This document shows positions 53,588-62,789 of a stretch of DNA of 64,000 nt, one piece after another. The notes beneath the pieces are model-generated. The model was not told the origin of the DNA. It did no database searches and saw nothing but the letters and a program-made list of their open reading frames with translations. The position numbers and the translations under genes were made by a program. The DNA is from CAVUXJ01 sp963814975 (GTDB taxonomy: Bacteria; Acidobacteriota; Vicinamibacteria; Vicinamibacterales; CAVVIG01): the NCBI GenBank assembly GCA_963814975.1, contig CAWFFB010000005.1, forward strand, positions 57,835-121,834, written 5' to 3'. Positions within the stretch are counted from its first letter, which is position 1. Each line of letters opens with the position of its first letter.

Positions 53588-55517
53588 AACGAGAACTTGG
53601 CCCCGAGCTGAAGCGAGCGCCGTCCCCAGTTCAGGCCGTTCTGACCGAAGCTCGGGCTGCTCATGTTGTTGAAGGTGGGCGCGGCCGAGATGGTGGTGTC
53701 CCGCGCACCGCCGTAGTCGTCCTGATTGAACGCGTTGAAAGCGTCGACGCGGAGGCTGATCTGCTTGCCGCCGAACGACACCCGCTTCAGCAGGCTCAGG
53801 TCGGTGAGCCAGACTGTCATTGGGTGGCCTGCCAACCGGCCGTCTGCAGCTGTTGCTGCAGCCGGAAGGCTGTGTTGTTCATGTAGTCCTGCAGGCTGTT
53901 GAACGTGAAGGTGCCCTTCAAGTTGCTCGCCGACTCGTTGTCCACCTGGTTGTAACGGAGGTCGGTACCGAACGTGATCGAGTGGCGCGGCAGCGCCCAG
54001 GTAACCGTGTCCGAGAACTGGTACGCATTGGTCACGCGCCACTGGGGGAAATTGGCGTCGCCGCCAATCTGGAACAGTCCTGAAATGGTGGCCGTGGGAC
54101 TGGTCGGATCGTTCTAGGGAAAATCGAGATTGCGGCGAACGAGCGAGAATCGGAACTCGTTCAACATCCGGGACGAGAGGATGTGCGTGCTGCTGGCCGC
54201 AAGGTTCGTGTCGATCAGGGTTTGGTTGCCGGCGAACAGCGAGCCGAACTGCAGGTTGCTGACCGCATTCTCGTCTTTTCGATTGTTCAGCGAGTAGCGG
54301 ACCGTGATGTTGTCGGCGCTGCCCAACCGGTAGTCGGCGCGCCCCAGGGCGCTGTGATAGGTGCTCGGATCGATGATGTCCAGATTGGTTTGCCCCGTTT
54401 CGATCGGCACACCATTGACCGCGGTCGTGGAGACGTTCCGGAAGCTTGAATTCTGAGCGTAGACGTCCTGGAGAAATGCGATTTTTTGAAGGACCGCCTG
54501 CCGGCTCGATGCCGGCTGGCCGGCCCCGAGCGGCACACTCTGCAGCGCCTGGTAGCCTGCCTGTGTCGGAATGCGGACCGTTGTGCTCGGCCGCGCCTCG
54601 GTCCGCTGCGGGTCCGCCTGATACAGCCCGAAGAAGAACAGCCTGTCGCGCAGCACCGGGCCGCCGTCGGCGCCGCCAGCCTGGTGGCGGTTGTACTTCG
54701 CAGGTTCTGTCAGGCCGCTGGCCTTCTCCAGGTTGTGCAACGAATAGAACCGGCTGCCGGTCCAGTATTCCCACAGGTCCCCGCTGAAGCGGTTGCCGCC
54801 GGACCGGGTGATGACATTGATCTGGCCGCCTGTGTTTCGGCCGAACTCGGCGCTGTAGGAACTCGTCTGCACCTGGAACTCGGCAACCGCTTCGGGCACG
54901 ATCTGCGATGTCGCGATGGTCGCCGCCACATCGTTGTTGTCGGAGCCTTCGACCATGTAGTTGTTGTTTCTTGGCCGCTGACCGTTGATCGTGTATACGC
55001 CCTGGTCCGTTGTCGACGAGGCATTTGGAACTGTCAGCACGAGGTTGTTGATGTCGCGGCCATTCGCCAGCGGCAGCTCGGTCACCCCGCGAGCGCCGAT
55101 TGTTGACGCGATCGTCGGCGAGACCCGGTTCAGCGGAAGGATGGTTCGCTCGGCCATCACCGTGACCTCGGCGGCAACCCCGCCAGGCTGCAGCACGACA
55201 TCGAGGGAAGTATCGCTCGCGGTGCGCACGGCCACGCTCTGGGTATTGACCCGGGTGAAGCCGGTGAGTTCGACGACAACATCGTACATGCCCGGCTCGA
55301 TCGCCTCAATGCTGAAGAACCCGCGCATGTCGGTCTGAGCTGTACGCGCGGCGTTGGTTGCGGTGTTCGTCGTGCTGACGGTCGCGCCGGAGACCAGCCC
55401 GCCGGAGGAATCCCGCACCGTCCCGACAATTCCACCGCGCGTGATCTGGGCCTCCGCACCACCGGCTGTCGCCAGGACCGCAGCCGCAAGCCACGAGGTC
55501 ATCGTCATCATTCGCAT
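53584..55517 (-). pseudogene. Broken TonB-dependent Oar-like receptor
   Basis: The 5' part (from the ATG at 55517, after a GAGGG site) has a signal peptide, a CarboxypepD_reg domain (GGIVGTVRDSSGGLVSGATV), a plug with VYTINGQRPRNNNYMVEGSD and the start of the barrel. An in-frame TAG lies at 54114-54116; the reading frame continues after it (NDPTSPTATISGLFQIGGDA) to a TGA at 53817. The final barrel segment (TVWLTDLSLLKRVSFGGKQI to LQLGAKFSF) then follows in another frame. Oar-like receptors usually have 900-1100 residues, and the barrel middle is missing here, so an internal deletion is inferred. It is likely inactive. It ends four bases inside the plus-strand gene 52481-53587. Confidence 0.75.
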
Positions 55518-55624
55518 CAAGTGATCCCTCAATGAGTTCTCAGCCGTTCGTTCGTCCCGCGATCAGGCCTCGCGGCCAGGCGGCCGGACCATCGGTCTAG
55601 GCCGCCTTTCGCGCCGGCGACACG

Positions 55625-55803
55625 TCGGCCCCGGATCGTTACCGCCCGGCGCCCGGTACTTCACGGTTTTCTTCGCGGCCCGATCGAACTACCGGTGGTA
55701 TCAGAACGGTCGTCTCCAAGTGCACGGCGCCGCTCGAGTTGATTGCCATCGATGCCGCCGAGAAGGTGGCCAGGTTCGGCGCATCGACGACCACGTAGAA
55801 TGA
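55625..55803 (-). pseudogene. C-terminal fragment of a GYD/DUF3303-like small protein
   Basis: The minus-strand frame reads SFYVVVDAPNLATFSAASMA and HLETTVLIPP, then in another frame FDRAAKKTVKYRAPGG. From memory this matches the end of small ferredoxin-like GYD-type proteins, where a VVVDAP strand, a small-residue helix, TTxL strand and a KKxVxYRxPG tail occur in order. The N-terminal half is absent and the frame changes near the end, so it is a remnant. It lies between the broken receptor and gene 55911-56857. Confidence 0.4.
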
Positions 55804-55910
55804 TCGCACGCAGGACGCCACAAGGACGTGGGACTTTCGTGCACATTTCGTGCGGGCAGGGGATGGCCGCCATCGGCACGTCGGGGAATGCTGAACGAAG
55901 CGCCCGGCCA

Positions 55911-56857
55911 CTAGCGATTCGGCTGCTGCTCCTCAGCGCGTGCGGACCCGAGGATGCCCTCGACGCTACGCCCGTTGCCTTCGTGGCAGGCAAACTCGTA
56001 AATCAGTCCGGTTGTGGTGTGCAAGGGAATCAGTACGGTCTATGACTGCGTCCAGACCGTCGGGTCCTCTACCCGGACCTGATACTCGATCGTGTCACGG
56101 TCGATGCGCGTGAAGCGTTCGATCAGGTGAAGGTTTTCGTCCGATCCTCTGAAGCTCCCCTTGTCGTTGAAATTTATCGTGTCGACGACGAGCGTGCTGC
56201 CCTCCCAGTGGCCGCGCGAGTCTCCCATCCACTGCCGGATTCGGCCGTGCGGGCGCCCATCCATCGGCACGATGCGCGCATAGTGACTCATCTCGTTGTA
56301 GAGGGTGACGTATTCGCGGGTCTGGAATACCTGCACATTGTTGTTGAACAGGCCGGGGAGCATCGGCGGACCGGTGTTTGCCCATTGGAGACAGCGGACG
56401 CCGAGCCCGAGATCTTCGATCGAGTCGGCTGGACCGCGTTCACCCCTGGCCAGCGCGAGCGCGGCCGCGCGCTTCTGCGCCTCCGGCGTCAGCGGCGGTA
56501 TTCTTCCGTTCGGCGGATCCACGATCAACGAGGTTCGCCTGTTGGCGAGATGGACCTGGTCCCACCAGTCCGGGCCACCGGTGTTGAGGCCGGTCTTCTG
56601 CCGCTCGAGCACTCGCCGCTCGTAGGCGGCTGCTTCAGCCTCGGTGAAGGTGGCTTTCTCGGCCAGCTCTGGAGCTCGCTCCAGCGGCGTCATCGTCGCG
56701 TAGTCCCAGACGCCCCGGAGGTCCGGGTCGCCCAGGCCGTGCGTGGAGGCGTCCACCTCCGTTCAATCGGCGTGGACGTCTGCGCGGACATCGCCACAGA
56801 CCCGCTCATCATCGCGGGCGACAGGATGCCAATCAAGGTCAGAAGACGACCGCGCAT
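55911..56857 (-). CDS. Secreted protein, paralogue of 52481-53587, with an in-frame amber codon and a frameshift
   Basis: The ATG at 56857 (GGGAG site) opens a signal peptide (GRLLTLIGILSPAMMSGSVA). A frame change near 56757 leads to DPDLRGVWDYATMTPLER, then LIVDPPNGRIPPLTPEAQKR, GPPMLPGLFNNNVQVFQTRE and RGHWEGSTLVVDTINFNDKG. The frame meets TAG at 56040-56042; after it, the same frame reads TTTGLIYEFACHEGNGRSVE and stops at 55911. In the paralogue the matching place reads TKPWTAEYPF, so the TAG replaces a Trp codon (TGG to TAG). Either the gene is recently inactivated or a single base is wrong. Confidence 0.7.
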
Positions 56858-57094
56858 GTGACGCGCTCCCAGGGTCATTCTAGGTGAGGCGGCACGCGAC
56901 AAACAATCATGTCTGCTCGGTGCTTCCGGGTCCGTGAGCCGAGCTTGGCGCAAACGACCACGGTGGCGTTGCGGTATCGCACTGCAGGCGGTACTCGAGA
57001 CGGGCTGAATCGCAATATGATGTGGCGAGACATCGCATAGCAAATCACCCGGTCGTCCGGAATCGAACGCCGGTCCAGCCATGGAGCGCTCTTG

Positions 57095-57826
57095 ATGCTA
57101 AGACGACTGCTCGCCGCCACTGTCCTCCTTGTCATGGCCCCGATTGCTCCCGCGCACGCTCAGGGTGTCGAGGGGATACGCTCTGTGACGCTCTTCGTGG
57201 GTACGGGGCTCAGCCTGGCCGGCAACGCGATTAATGAGGCCGTCGGGACAATCGACGGCAACCCGTCAGTCCTGGTCGAACAGGCCCTCAGCAATCACTT
57301 CAGCGACGGGTTGAAGCTCCGGTTCACCGGCAGCCTGGGACTCGACTACAACAAGGAAGCCTTCGTGACGTTTGCCTACGGCAAGTACAACGGCACCCAT
57401 CGTCTCGTGGGATCGGTGTCCGGCTATCCTCTCATGGCTCGATTCTCCAACGCCGACGCCTTCGATATCGAAGGCGGCCTCCGCTACTACCTGCGGCCCG
57501 AGGGTCCGATTCGCACCTACGTGGCCGGGGCAGTCGGCGTGCGCTTTCTTCAGGCGACCGATGTCACCTTCAGTGTCGTCGAGGTGGGACTGACTTTGGA
57601 CAACCTGCCGTACTTCAAGGGATCAGCGCTGTTCATCTTCGGCGGCGATGCCGGTGTCAGTTACGACGTATCCGACAGGATCGCGTTGGGGGTGGAGCTC
57701 GGGCTTCGGTACCAAGGCAAGCCTGGCGCCGAACCGCTCTTTGCGGATCCGAACCTCCGGGAGGTCAACGACACGGGCAGCCGCTGGTCGCTTCCAATCA
57801 GCGTCTTCGCGAAAGTGCGGTTCTGA
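57095..57826 (+). CDS. Outer-membrane beta-barrel protein
   Basis: A signal peptide (LLAATVLLVMAPIAPAHAQG) precedes about 220 residues of alternating amphipathic strands (VTLFVGTGLSLAG, KLRFTGSLGLDYNKEAFVTF, AGAVGVRFLQAT), ending in LPISVFAKVRF with the C-terminal Phe typical of Bam-inserted barrels. The pattern fits an 8-stranded OmpW/OprF-like barrel. The start ATG is at 57095, one codon after a TTG in the same frame. The stop shares one base with the start of the HEAT-repeat gene (TGATG), so the two are translationally coupled. Confidence 0.7.
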   Translation: MLRRLLAATVLLVMAPIAPAHAQGVEGIRSVTLFVGTGLSLAGNAINEAVGTIDGNPSVLVEQALSNHFSDGLKLRFTGSLGLDYNKEAFVTFAYGKYNGTHRLVGSVSGYPLMARFSNADAFDIEGGLRYYLRPEGPIRTYVAGAVGVRFLQATDVTFSVVEVGLTLDNLPYFKGSALFIFGGDAGVSYDVSDRIALGVELGLRYQGKPGAEPLFADPNLREVNDTGSRWSLPISVFAKVRF

Positions 57827-59130
57827 TGCACACACTCAAAGGCCGTCCCCTGTTCATCGTTCGGCCTCGAATGGCGAGGCTGCGCCTGCGGTTGTATGGC
57901 GGCGTGGCGGCATCGCTCGTCGCGCTGACCTTGAGCGCTCCCGGACGGGCGGCGCCCACGTCGCCGGACCAGGCGTCCACGCTCCCGCCGCTACCGCAGG
58001 TCGCACAGGATGTCGCCAGTCCGTCAGCGCAGATTCGACGGCAGGCTTTGCGAGGGCTGCGCGAGCGCGGTGGACCCGAAACACTGCCGCTGCTCGCCGG
58101 CCTTGTCGGCGATGCCGAGATCGAGATCCGCGAAGGCGCGGTCGCCGGGGTGATCGGTGTCTACGTGCAGCCACAAGCGAATCGTTCGACCAACAGCGCG
58201 GCTGCGGCCTTCGAGGCCGCGCGGTTCCATGATCAGCCATGGTCGGTCCCTCCTGAACTGTCGGCCGCGCTGGTCAAGGCGCTCGCGGACGTGGAACCAT
58301 CCGTCCGGCGCGACGCGGCGTACGCCGTGGGGATCGTCCTGACTCCCCCGGTCGGGGATGCCGTCGCGTTCGAAATCCTGGCGTCACTGAGCGACCGCGA
58401 GCCGTCGGTGAGAGTCGCGGCCGCCCGGGCGCTCGGTCGCCTGCGGGTGCAGGATGCCGGCGTGCCACTCATCGGTCGGGTCAACGACGAAGATCTCGAC
58501 GTCAGGCTCGCGTCGATGCGTGCGCTTGGTGATCTCCGGGACGACCGGGCGATTGTGGCGCTGACTGACCAGTTCAAGTTCTACGTACGCGGGGTGGCGG
58601 GCCGCTCCGCGATCAGCGCACTTGCGGCAATCGGTCACCCGTCGACGATTCCACTGTTCGAAGCGCAGACCACGTCCGGGTATCCAGCCCATCGAAGGGC
58701 AGCGTACGAAGGCCTGGCGCGCTCGGGTGGCGCCGCCGCTGCGGCGCCGCGCATCGAGGCGGCCATGGTCTCGGAGAAAGACACGCGGGTTCTCATCGCG
58801 ATGGCTTTCGCGCTTGCATCGGCGGGTCGCGATGGCGTCAACCGCGTGGTGGAGGCTCTACCCGACCGCGACAGGAGCGACGACGCACTGGCGTACCTGG
58901 TGGAGCTGGGCCAGCCGCATGTCAAGGCGGTCGCGGCGCGGCTCAGCGATTCCAACCCCCTCGTGCGCGGGCAGGTCGCGACCGCACTCGGCTTCATCGG
59001 TGGACCGGAAGCTGTCGCGGCCCTGAATGGTGCAAGCGGCGAGTCGGATCCGGACGTCCGGCAGAGGATCGGCGCCGCACACCTTCGGCTCACGCGAGAG
59101 ACGTTGGTACCCACCACAGGCGCGCGTTGA
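57826..59130 (+). CDS. Secreted or membrane-anchored HEAT-repeat protein
   Basis: After a basic N terminus and a hydrophobic segment (LRLYGGVAASLVALTLSAPG) comes a 370-residue array of HEAT/PBS-lyase-type helical repeats: SAQIRRQALRGLRERGGPET, EPSVRRDAAYAVGIVL, EPSVRVAAARALGRLRVQDA, DLDVRLASMRALGDLRDDRA and NPLVRGQVATALGFIGGPEA are clear units. HEAT arrays are protein-binding scaffolds. Coupling with the barrel gene (TGATG) suggests an envelope partnership. No enzymatic motif is seen. The gene is intact with 434 residues. Confidence 0.8.
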   Translation: MHTLKGRPLFIVRPRMARLRLRLYGGVAASLVALTLSAPGRAAPTSPDQASTLPPLPQVAQDVASPSAQIRRQALRGLRERGGPETLPLLAGLVGDAEIEIREGAVAGVIGVYVQPQANRSTNSAAAAFEAARFHDQPWSVPPELSAALVKALADVEPSVRRDAAYAVGIVLTPPVGDAVAFEILASLSDREPSVRVAAARALGRLRVQDAGVPLIGRVNDEDLDVRLASMRALGDLRDDRAIVALTDQFKFYVRGVAGRSAISALAAIGHPSTIPLFEAQTTSGYPAHRRAAYEGLARSGGAAAAAPRIEAAMVSEKDTRVLIAMAFALASAGRDGVNRVVEALPDRDRSDDALAYLVELGQPHVKAVAARLSDSNPLVRGQVATALGFIGGPEAVAALNGASGESDPDVRQRIGAAHLRLTRETLVPTTGAR

Positions 59131-59505
59131 CTGGGGCGAAGCCAAAGCTGCGTTGGAGAACTCCCCCGTGTTTTGCTGACAACGGCGAATTGGAGCACGC
59201 TAGAATGACCTTGCGGACGAGCGGTCGAGACGCGCTGGTTCCATGAAATCAAGGAAGATCGGGCCAACATCCCATTTGGGTCCGGCTGGGAGAATCTCGC
59301 GCAGCCTGTGCGTGAGTCGTAGCTCAGGAACTCCGCCTTTTCGTCCGGCTCCGGCGCCAGGAGTATTGATTCGGCCCATCTGCCCCAAAGGGCAGTAGCT
59401 CCGTCGGCCACCGGGATGCTAGGGTTGCTGACGGACCCGAGATGAGCACGCAAACTGAGGCGATCCGTCAACCGACACGGCCGCTACCGCGGCCACGCGA
59501 ATGAC
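59131..59505. other. Intergenic, no gene supported
   Basis: This stretch of about 375 bases contains a few short ORFs in each direction, none with a convincing start, composition or motif. A GC-rich palindrome (GGCCGCTACCGCGGCC) lies near its end. It probably holds the promoter of the gene at 59552. Confidence 0.4.
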
Positions 59506-59528
59506 GAAAGTCATGCGGTGTGACTTTC
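59506..59528. promoter_or_regulatory. Inverted repeat GAAAGTCA-N7-TGACTTTC
   Basis: The eight-base arms at 59506-59513 and 59521-59528 are perfectly complementary, with a 7-base spacer. The site lies 24 bases before the ATG at 59552 and next to its ribosome-binding site, so it may be a regulator-binding site or a leader hairpin that limits translation. Confidence 0.45.
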
Positions 59529-59551
59529 AGCGATTGCAAGAGGAGGCAGTG

Positions 59552-60154
59552 ATGTGCAAAGAACTTCGTGTGCTGGGGTTAGCTGCGTTAGTCGGTGCGA
59601 TCCTCACACTCGTCGTGCCGATTGCGGCCCAAGAGCCGGCGGCGCCGACAAAAAAGGACCCGCTGCGGTTCACGGCTTTCAATTACAGCGCGCAACTCGG
59701 CGCCGCTGGAGTCACCCAGGTCACCATCGAACGCTGGACGACCGATGCGGAACGAATGTCACTCCTGGCTCTGGTGAAGACCGCGACGTACGGCGAGCCC
59801 GGTCAGCGGGACCTGCTCCGCGGGTTGCAGAAAATCAAGCCGCGCGTCGGGTTCATGCGCACGCCGAATTCTCGCGGGTGGGATCTCAGATATGCCGTCG
59901 AAAACAAGATGCCGGACGGTGTCCGCCAGATTGTGATCGCGACCGATAAGCCGGTCAGTTTCGCGGCTGGGGCGAGCAACGCAAGGGTCTTGGACTATCC
60001 GTTCACCATAATCGAGATGCGGATGAAACCGAATGAAGAGGGAGAGGGGCGGATGCTGGCGGCGTCATCGATCATGGTCAAGGAGGGCAGGCTCCAGCTC
60101 GAAAACTACGGCCAGGAACCGGTGCGTCTGATCAACATCAAGGAAGAAGAATAG
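59552..60154 (+). CDS. Secreted hypothetical protein
   Basis: An AGAGGAGG ribosome-binding site precedes the ATG at 59552, which opens a signal peptide (VLGLAALVGAILTLVVPIAA). The mature 170 residues are mixed alpha/beta, with FTAFNYSAQLGAAGVTQVTI and ERMSLLALVKTATY near the start, and RGWDLRYAVENK and YPFTIIEMRMKPNEEG further on. No domain family is recognised. It is intact. The ORF may also be read from 59501, but the ribosome-binding site and signal peptide favour 59552. Confidence 0.65.
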   Translation: MCKELRVLGLAALVGAILTLVVPIAAQEPAAPTKKDPLRFTAFNYSAQLGAAGVTQVTIERWTTDAERMSLLALVKTATYGEPGQRDLLRGLQKIKPRVGFMRTPNSRGWDLRYAVENKMPDGVRQIVIATDKPVSFAAGASNARVLDYPFTIIEMRMKPNEEGEGRMLAASSIMVKEGRLQLENYGQEPVRLINIKEEE

Positions 60155-60921
60155 AAGCAGAAGCCAAGATCCCCGAGCTCGCAGGCGGGCGCACAGCCCA
60201 CAAGGTCGCCGGCCAGGCCGCAGAAGACACGTAGCTGACGCTGCGGGACGGCGCGCAGCGCGCCCAGGTTCTCAGTCGTTGCTGGGAAGTCGCTGGTTGA
60301 GAAAGCCTTGGTTACTGGCGGCGAGGGCCAGCTCGAACTGGCTTGAACAACGTCCACACGTCCCGGATTTTCGGGGGGCGGGGGTAGGGCACCGGGCGGC
60401 AGTACAGGTTGGAAGCGGTACAGGGTGAAGAATGGCACGCAGTGTCTCGACGCGTGTCGGCGTCGACAAGGCCGGGGCGTTGTGGACGTCAGAGTGCCGC
60501 GCGACTCTTACGCGCTCGCTTGAAGCATGCGTCTCTGATGCCCTTCTGCAGCGTCCCAGGACGCTGGTGACACTCCAAGCACCTGCCACGCCCTCCGACC
60601 GCGCTGCGCAAAAGCTCGTGAACTTGTTTCGTGCGGGATTCTCGCCTGTAGGGATGTGTGCACATCTAAAACCGCTCCAAGCTCAAGCAGCTTCGCGAGC
60701 AGCGAGGCAATATCGAGCCGGAGGAATGCCAGACCATCTGTTACTACATCATGGGCGTGCCCATCATCTGCTACGAAAGTTGTTCCTGAGGGCAGACGCG
60801 TCGGTCCCTCGAGCTTCGCCGGCAGTCGGTGCCGCGTTGCTCGGGGACCGGGTGTTCAATGGGCGCTCTTTGACGATGTCGGGGCCCGAGCGGGCACGAG
60901 CCCTTGCGGTGTTGAAGTGTT
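60155..60921. other. Gene-poor stretch beside the transposase; probable decayed DNA
   Basis: No protein family is recognisable in about 765 bases. On the minus strand, the part to about 60764 can be read as the frameshifted C-terminal tail of the adjacent transposase (KHFNTARARARSGPDIVKER, ending in a TGA at 60764-60766). The remainder shows only composition-biased ORFs. It is likely the edge of a decayed insertion. Confidence 0.4.
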
Positions 60922-61854
60922 TTAATCACGGAGCTTCACGTCCAGATCAGCGGCGGTCCAGAACAGCGTGCGGTCGAGACACTCGCGCCGAATCGTGCCG
61001 ATCAGGCGTTCGACGAACGGATGCGACAGCGGCACATACGGCACCGTCTTGATGGCTTCCACGTCGAGGATTCGCAGATTCGCCTGCCATTGGTGGAATC
61101 GGTACAGCGGATCATGATCCGAGCTGAGGTAGGTCGGCGCCGGTTGGCGACCCATCGCTCGATTGAACATCTGGCACAGCGCCACGCCATCCACGACGCC
61201 GCGGTGCACGCCAAAGCCCACGATGCGCCGCGTACATTGGTCCATCACGACGAGCACCCAGTGTGTATGGAGGACGGCCGATTCGCACCGAAACAGATCC
61301 AGACTCCACAGACTGTCCTTCGCGTGACCCAGGACCGTGAGCCAGGACGGCCCCGCCGAGTCTGGTTTCGGGCGGTACCGAGCAGCGAGAATGCGCCGCA
61401 CCACGTCCTTGTTGATGGGAATACCGAAGGCCAGTGTGATCTGTTGCGCGATCCGTGGACATCCCCAGATCGGGTTCCGTTGTTTCATGTCGACGACGGC
61501 GGCAACGACTTCCTCGCTCGGTCCCTTGGGGCCAGGCTTCGTCGGCCCCTTGGACGAGAAGAGCCTGCGATACTTCCGCTGTATCAGCGCTCGATGAAGG
61601 CTCAACAGCGTTGACGGCTTAAAGACGATCGCGGAACGGATCAACCGGCCCGGGCGCATGAAGAGCGCACACAGGCCGGCGACAACCCGATCGGCGGGAC
61701 GGAGATTGGGCGACCGTTTTCGAGAACGATTGAGGATCAGCAACTGGTGCTTGACGAGCACCGATTCGGCCACGACGGCACGGGCGCCGCCAGGACCGGC
61801 GAGCCGGGCGACTGTCGCAACCAGATGCAGAAAAAGGACGGCGAGATCGCGCAC
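60922..61854 (-). CDS. DDE transposase with integrase core (IS3/IS481-like), 3' end frameshifted
   Basis: This protein of 310 residues has a basic helical N-terminal half (LIQRKYRRLFSSKGPTKPGP, then IWGCPRIAQQITLAFGIPIN, an HTH-21-like block) and an rve catalytic core with the three acidic residues: Asp in WSLDLFRCES, Asp in YLSSDHDPLYRF and Glu in HPFVERLIGTIRRE. The frame ends in TAA immediately after AADLDVKLRD, where family members normally continue for about 50 residues with F-x-Y-Y-N-x2-R-x-H; another frame offers a tail to 60764. The start at 61854 is uncertain. Terminal inverted repeats were not identified. Confidence 0.75.
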   Translation of the reverse strand: MRDLAVLFLHLVATVARLAGPGGARAVVAESVLVKHQLLILNRSRKRSPNLRPADRVVAGLCALFMRPGRLIRSAIVFKPSTLLSLHRALIQRKYRRLFSSKGPTKPGPKGPSEEVVAAVVDMKQRNPIWGCPRIAQQITLAFGIPINKDVVRRILAARYRPKPDSAGPSWLTVLGHAKDSLWSLDLFRCESAVLHTHWVLVVMDQCTRRIVGFGVHRGVVDGVALCQMFNRAMGRQPAPTYLSSDHDPLYRFHQWQANLRILDVEAIKTVPYVPLSHPFVERLIGTIRRECLDRTLFWTAADLDVKLRD

Positions 61855-62065
61855 CGCGCAATCCTAGCAAGATCGCGGCACGCGCAAGAAATGCCCACGA
61901 ATTGTGAATTCGCCATGCACAGCCGGTGGCGAGCGGCTCTTGGCTACTCGTCACCGACGATTTTGGCGGTGTTGGCGATCGTGTCCTTTCCCGCTGTCGA
62001 ATGTGCCGGACGACCACGACGGCTTCCTCGGCCGTAGCAGACGCCGTCGACAAGGAGAGGGTGAC

Positions 62066-62746
62066 GTGCGGCAACCGCATTATGCTAGCGGCATGGGGCG
62101 GCGGGTAACGTGGCTGGCGATCTACGCCGTGGCCATGGCCTTCGTGGAATCGGCTGTGGTGGTGTATCTGCGTGCGCTCTACTACCCTCAGGGCTTCGAC
62201 TTTCCGCTCGTTCCGATGCCCCCAGGCATGATGGCGCTCGAAATCGGCCGGGAAGCCGCCACGCTCATCATGTTGCTCGGCGTAGCAGCGCTGGCGGGTG
62301 CGGATCGCTGGGAATGCTTTCTCGCGTTCTGCTTGAGTTTTGGAATTTGGGATATCTTTTATTACGTGTGGCTCTGGATTTTCGTTCGATGGCCGCCGTC
62401 TTTGTTCACGTGGGACGTCCTGTTCCTGATTCCGGTTCCTTGGACCGGGCCAGTACTGGCACCATTGCTCGTCAGCGGGGCGCTCGTGGCTGGCTCGCTC
62501 CTCTTGTTGCGTCTGCATGCGCGCGGCGTGACGCTGCGTTTCTCCGCGCCGGTATGGGCGATGGCCGTGACGGGTGGGCTTCTGGTTGTGGGTTCGTTTG
62601 TGATCGATTTCGCCAGTGTCCTCCGACAGACGGTGCCCCCACCATTTCACTGGGGCGTGTTCGCGATCGGCGTCGGCCTTGCCGTAATCGCGTTGGTGCT
62701 TGGCGTCTCGCGGCTCGAGCACGGTTCAGGGGCCGGCTCCACATAA
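62066..62746 (+). CDS. Integral membrane protein of unknown function
   Basis: The product of about 226 residues has six likely membrane helices (WLAIYAVAMAFVESAVVVYL, ATLIMLLGVAALAGA, CFLAFCLSFGIWDIFYYVWL, VLAPLLVSGALVAGSLLLL, WAMAVTGGLLVVGSFVI and GVFAIGVGLAVIALVLGV). I do not recognise the family. I chose the GTG at 62066 because an AGGAG site lies eight bases upstream; an ATG at 62093 is the alternative. It sits between two insertion elements and ends 27 bases before the IS3-type element, so it may be passenger or flanking DNA. Confidence 0.65.
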   Translation: MRQPHYASGMGRRVTWLAIYAVAMAFVESAVVVYLRALYYPQGFDFPLVPMPPGMMALEIGREAATLIMLLGVAALAGADRWECFLAFCLSFGIWDIFYYVWLWIFVRWPPSLFTWDVLFLIPVPWTGPVLAPLLVSGALVAGSLLLLRLHARGVTLRFSAPVWAMAVTGGLLVVGSFVIDFASVLRQTVPPPFHWGVFAIGVGLAVIALVLGVSRLEHGSGAGST

Positions 62747-62789
62747 TGCGGCGTAGGGATCTTCCCTCGGTTCAGTAGACAGGTGAGTT

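Noticed and set aside
53584..56857. Amber stop codon recoding (for example pyrrolysine)
   Set aside because: Only two TAGs are involved, one replacing Trp, and no tRNA or synthetase for recoding is present in the window; mutation or base error is simpler.
60432..61052. 206-codon plus-strand ORF
   Set aside because: It overlaps the transposase end antisense, has biased composition and lacks any motif or initiation signal.
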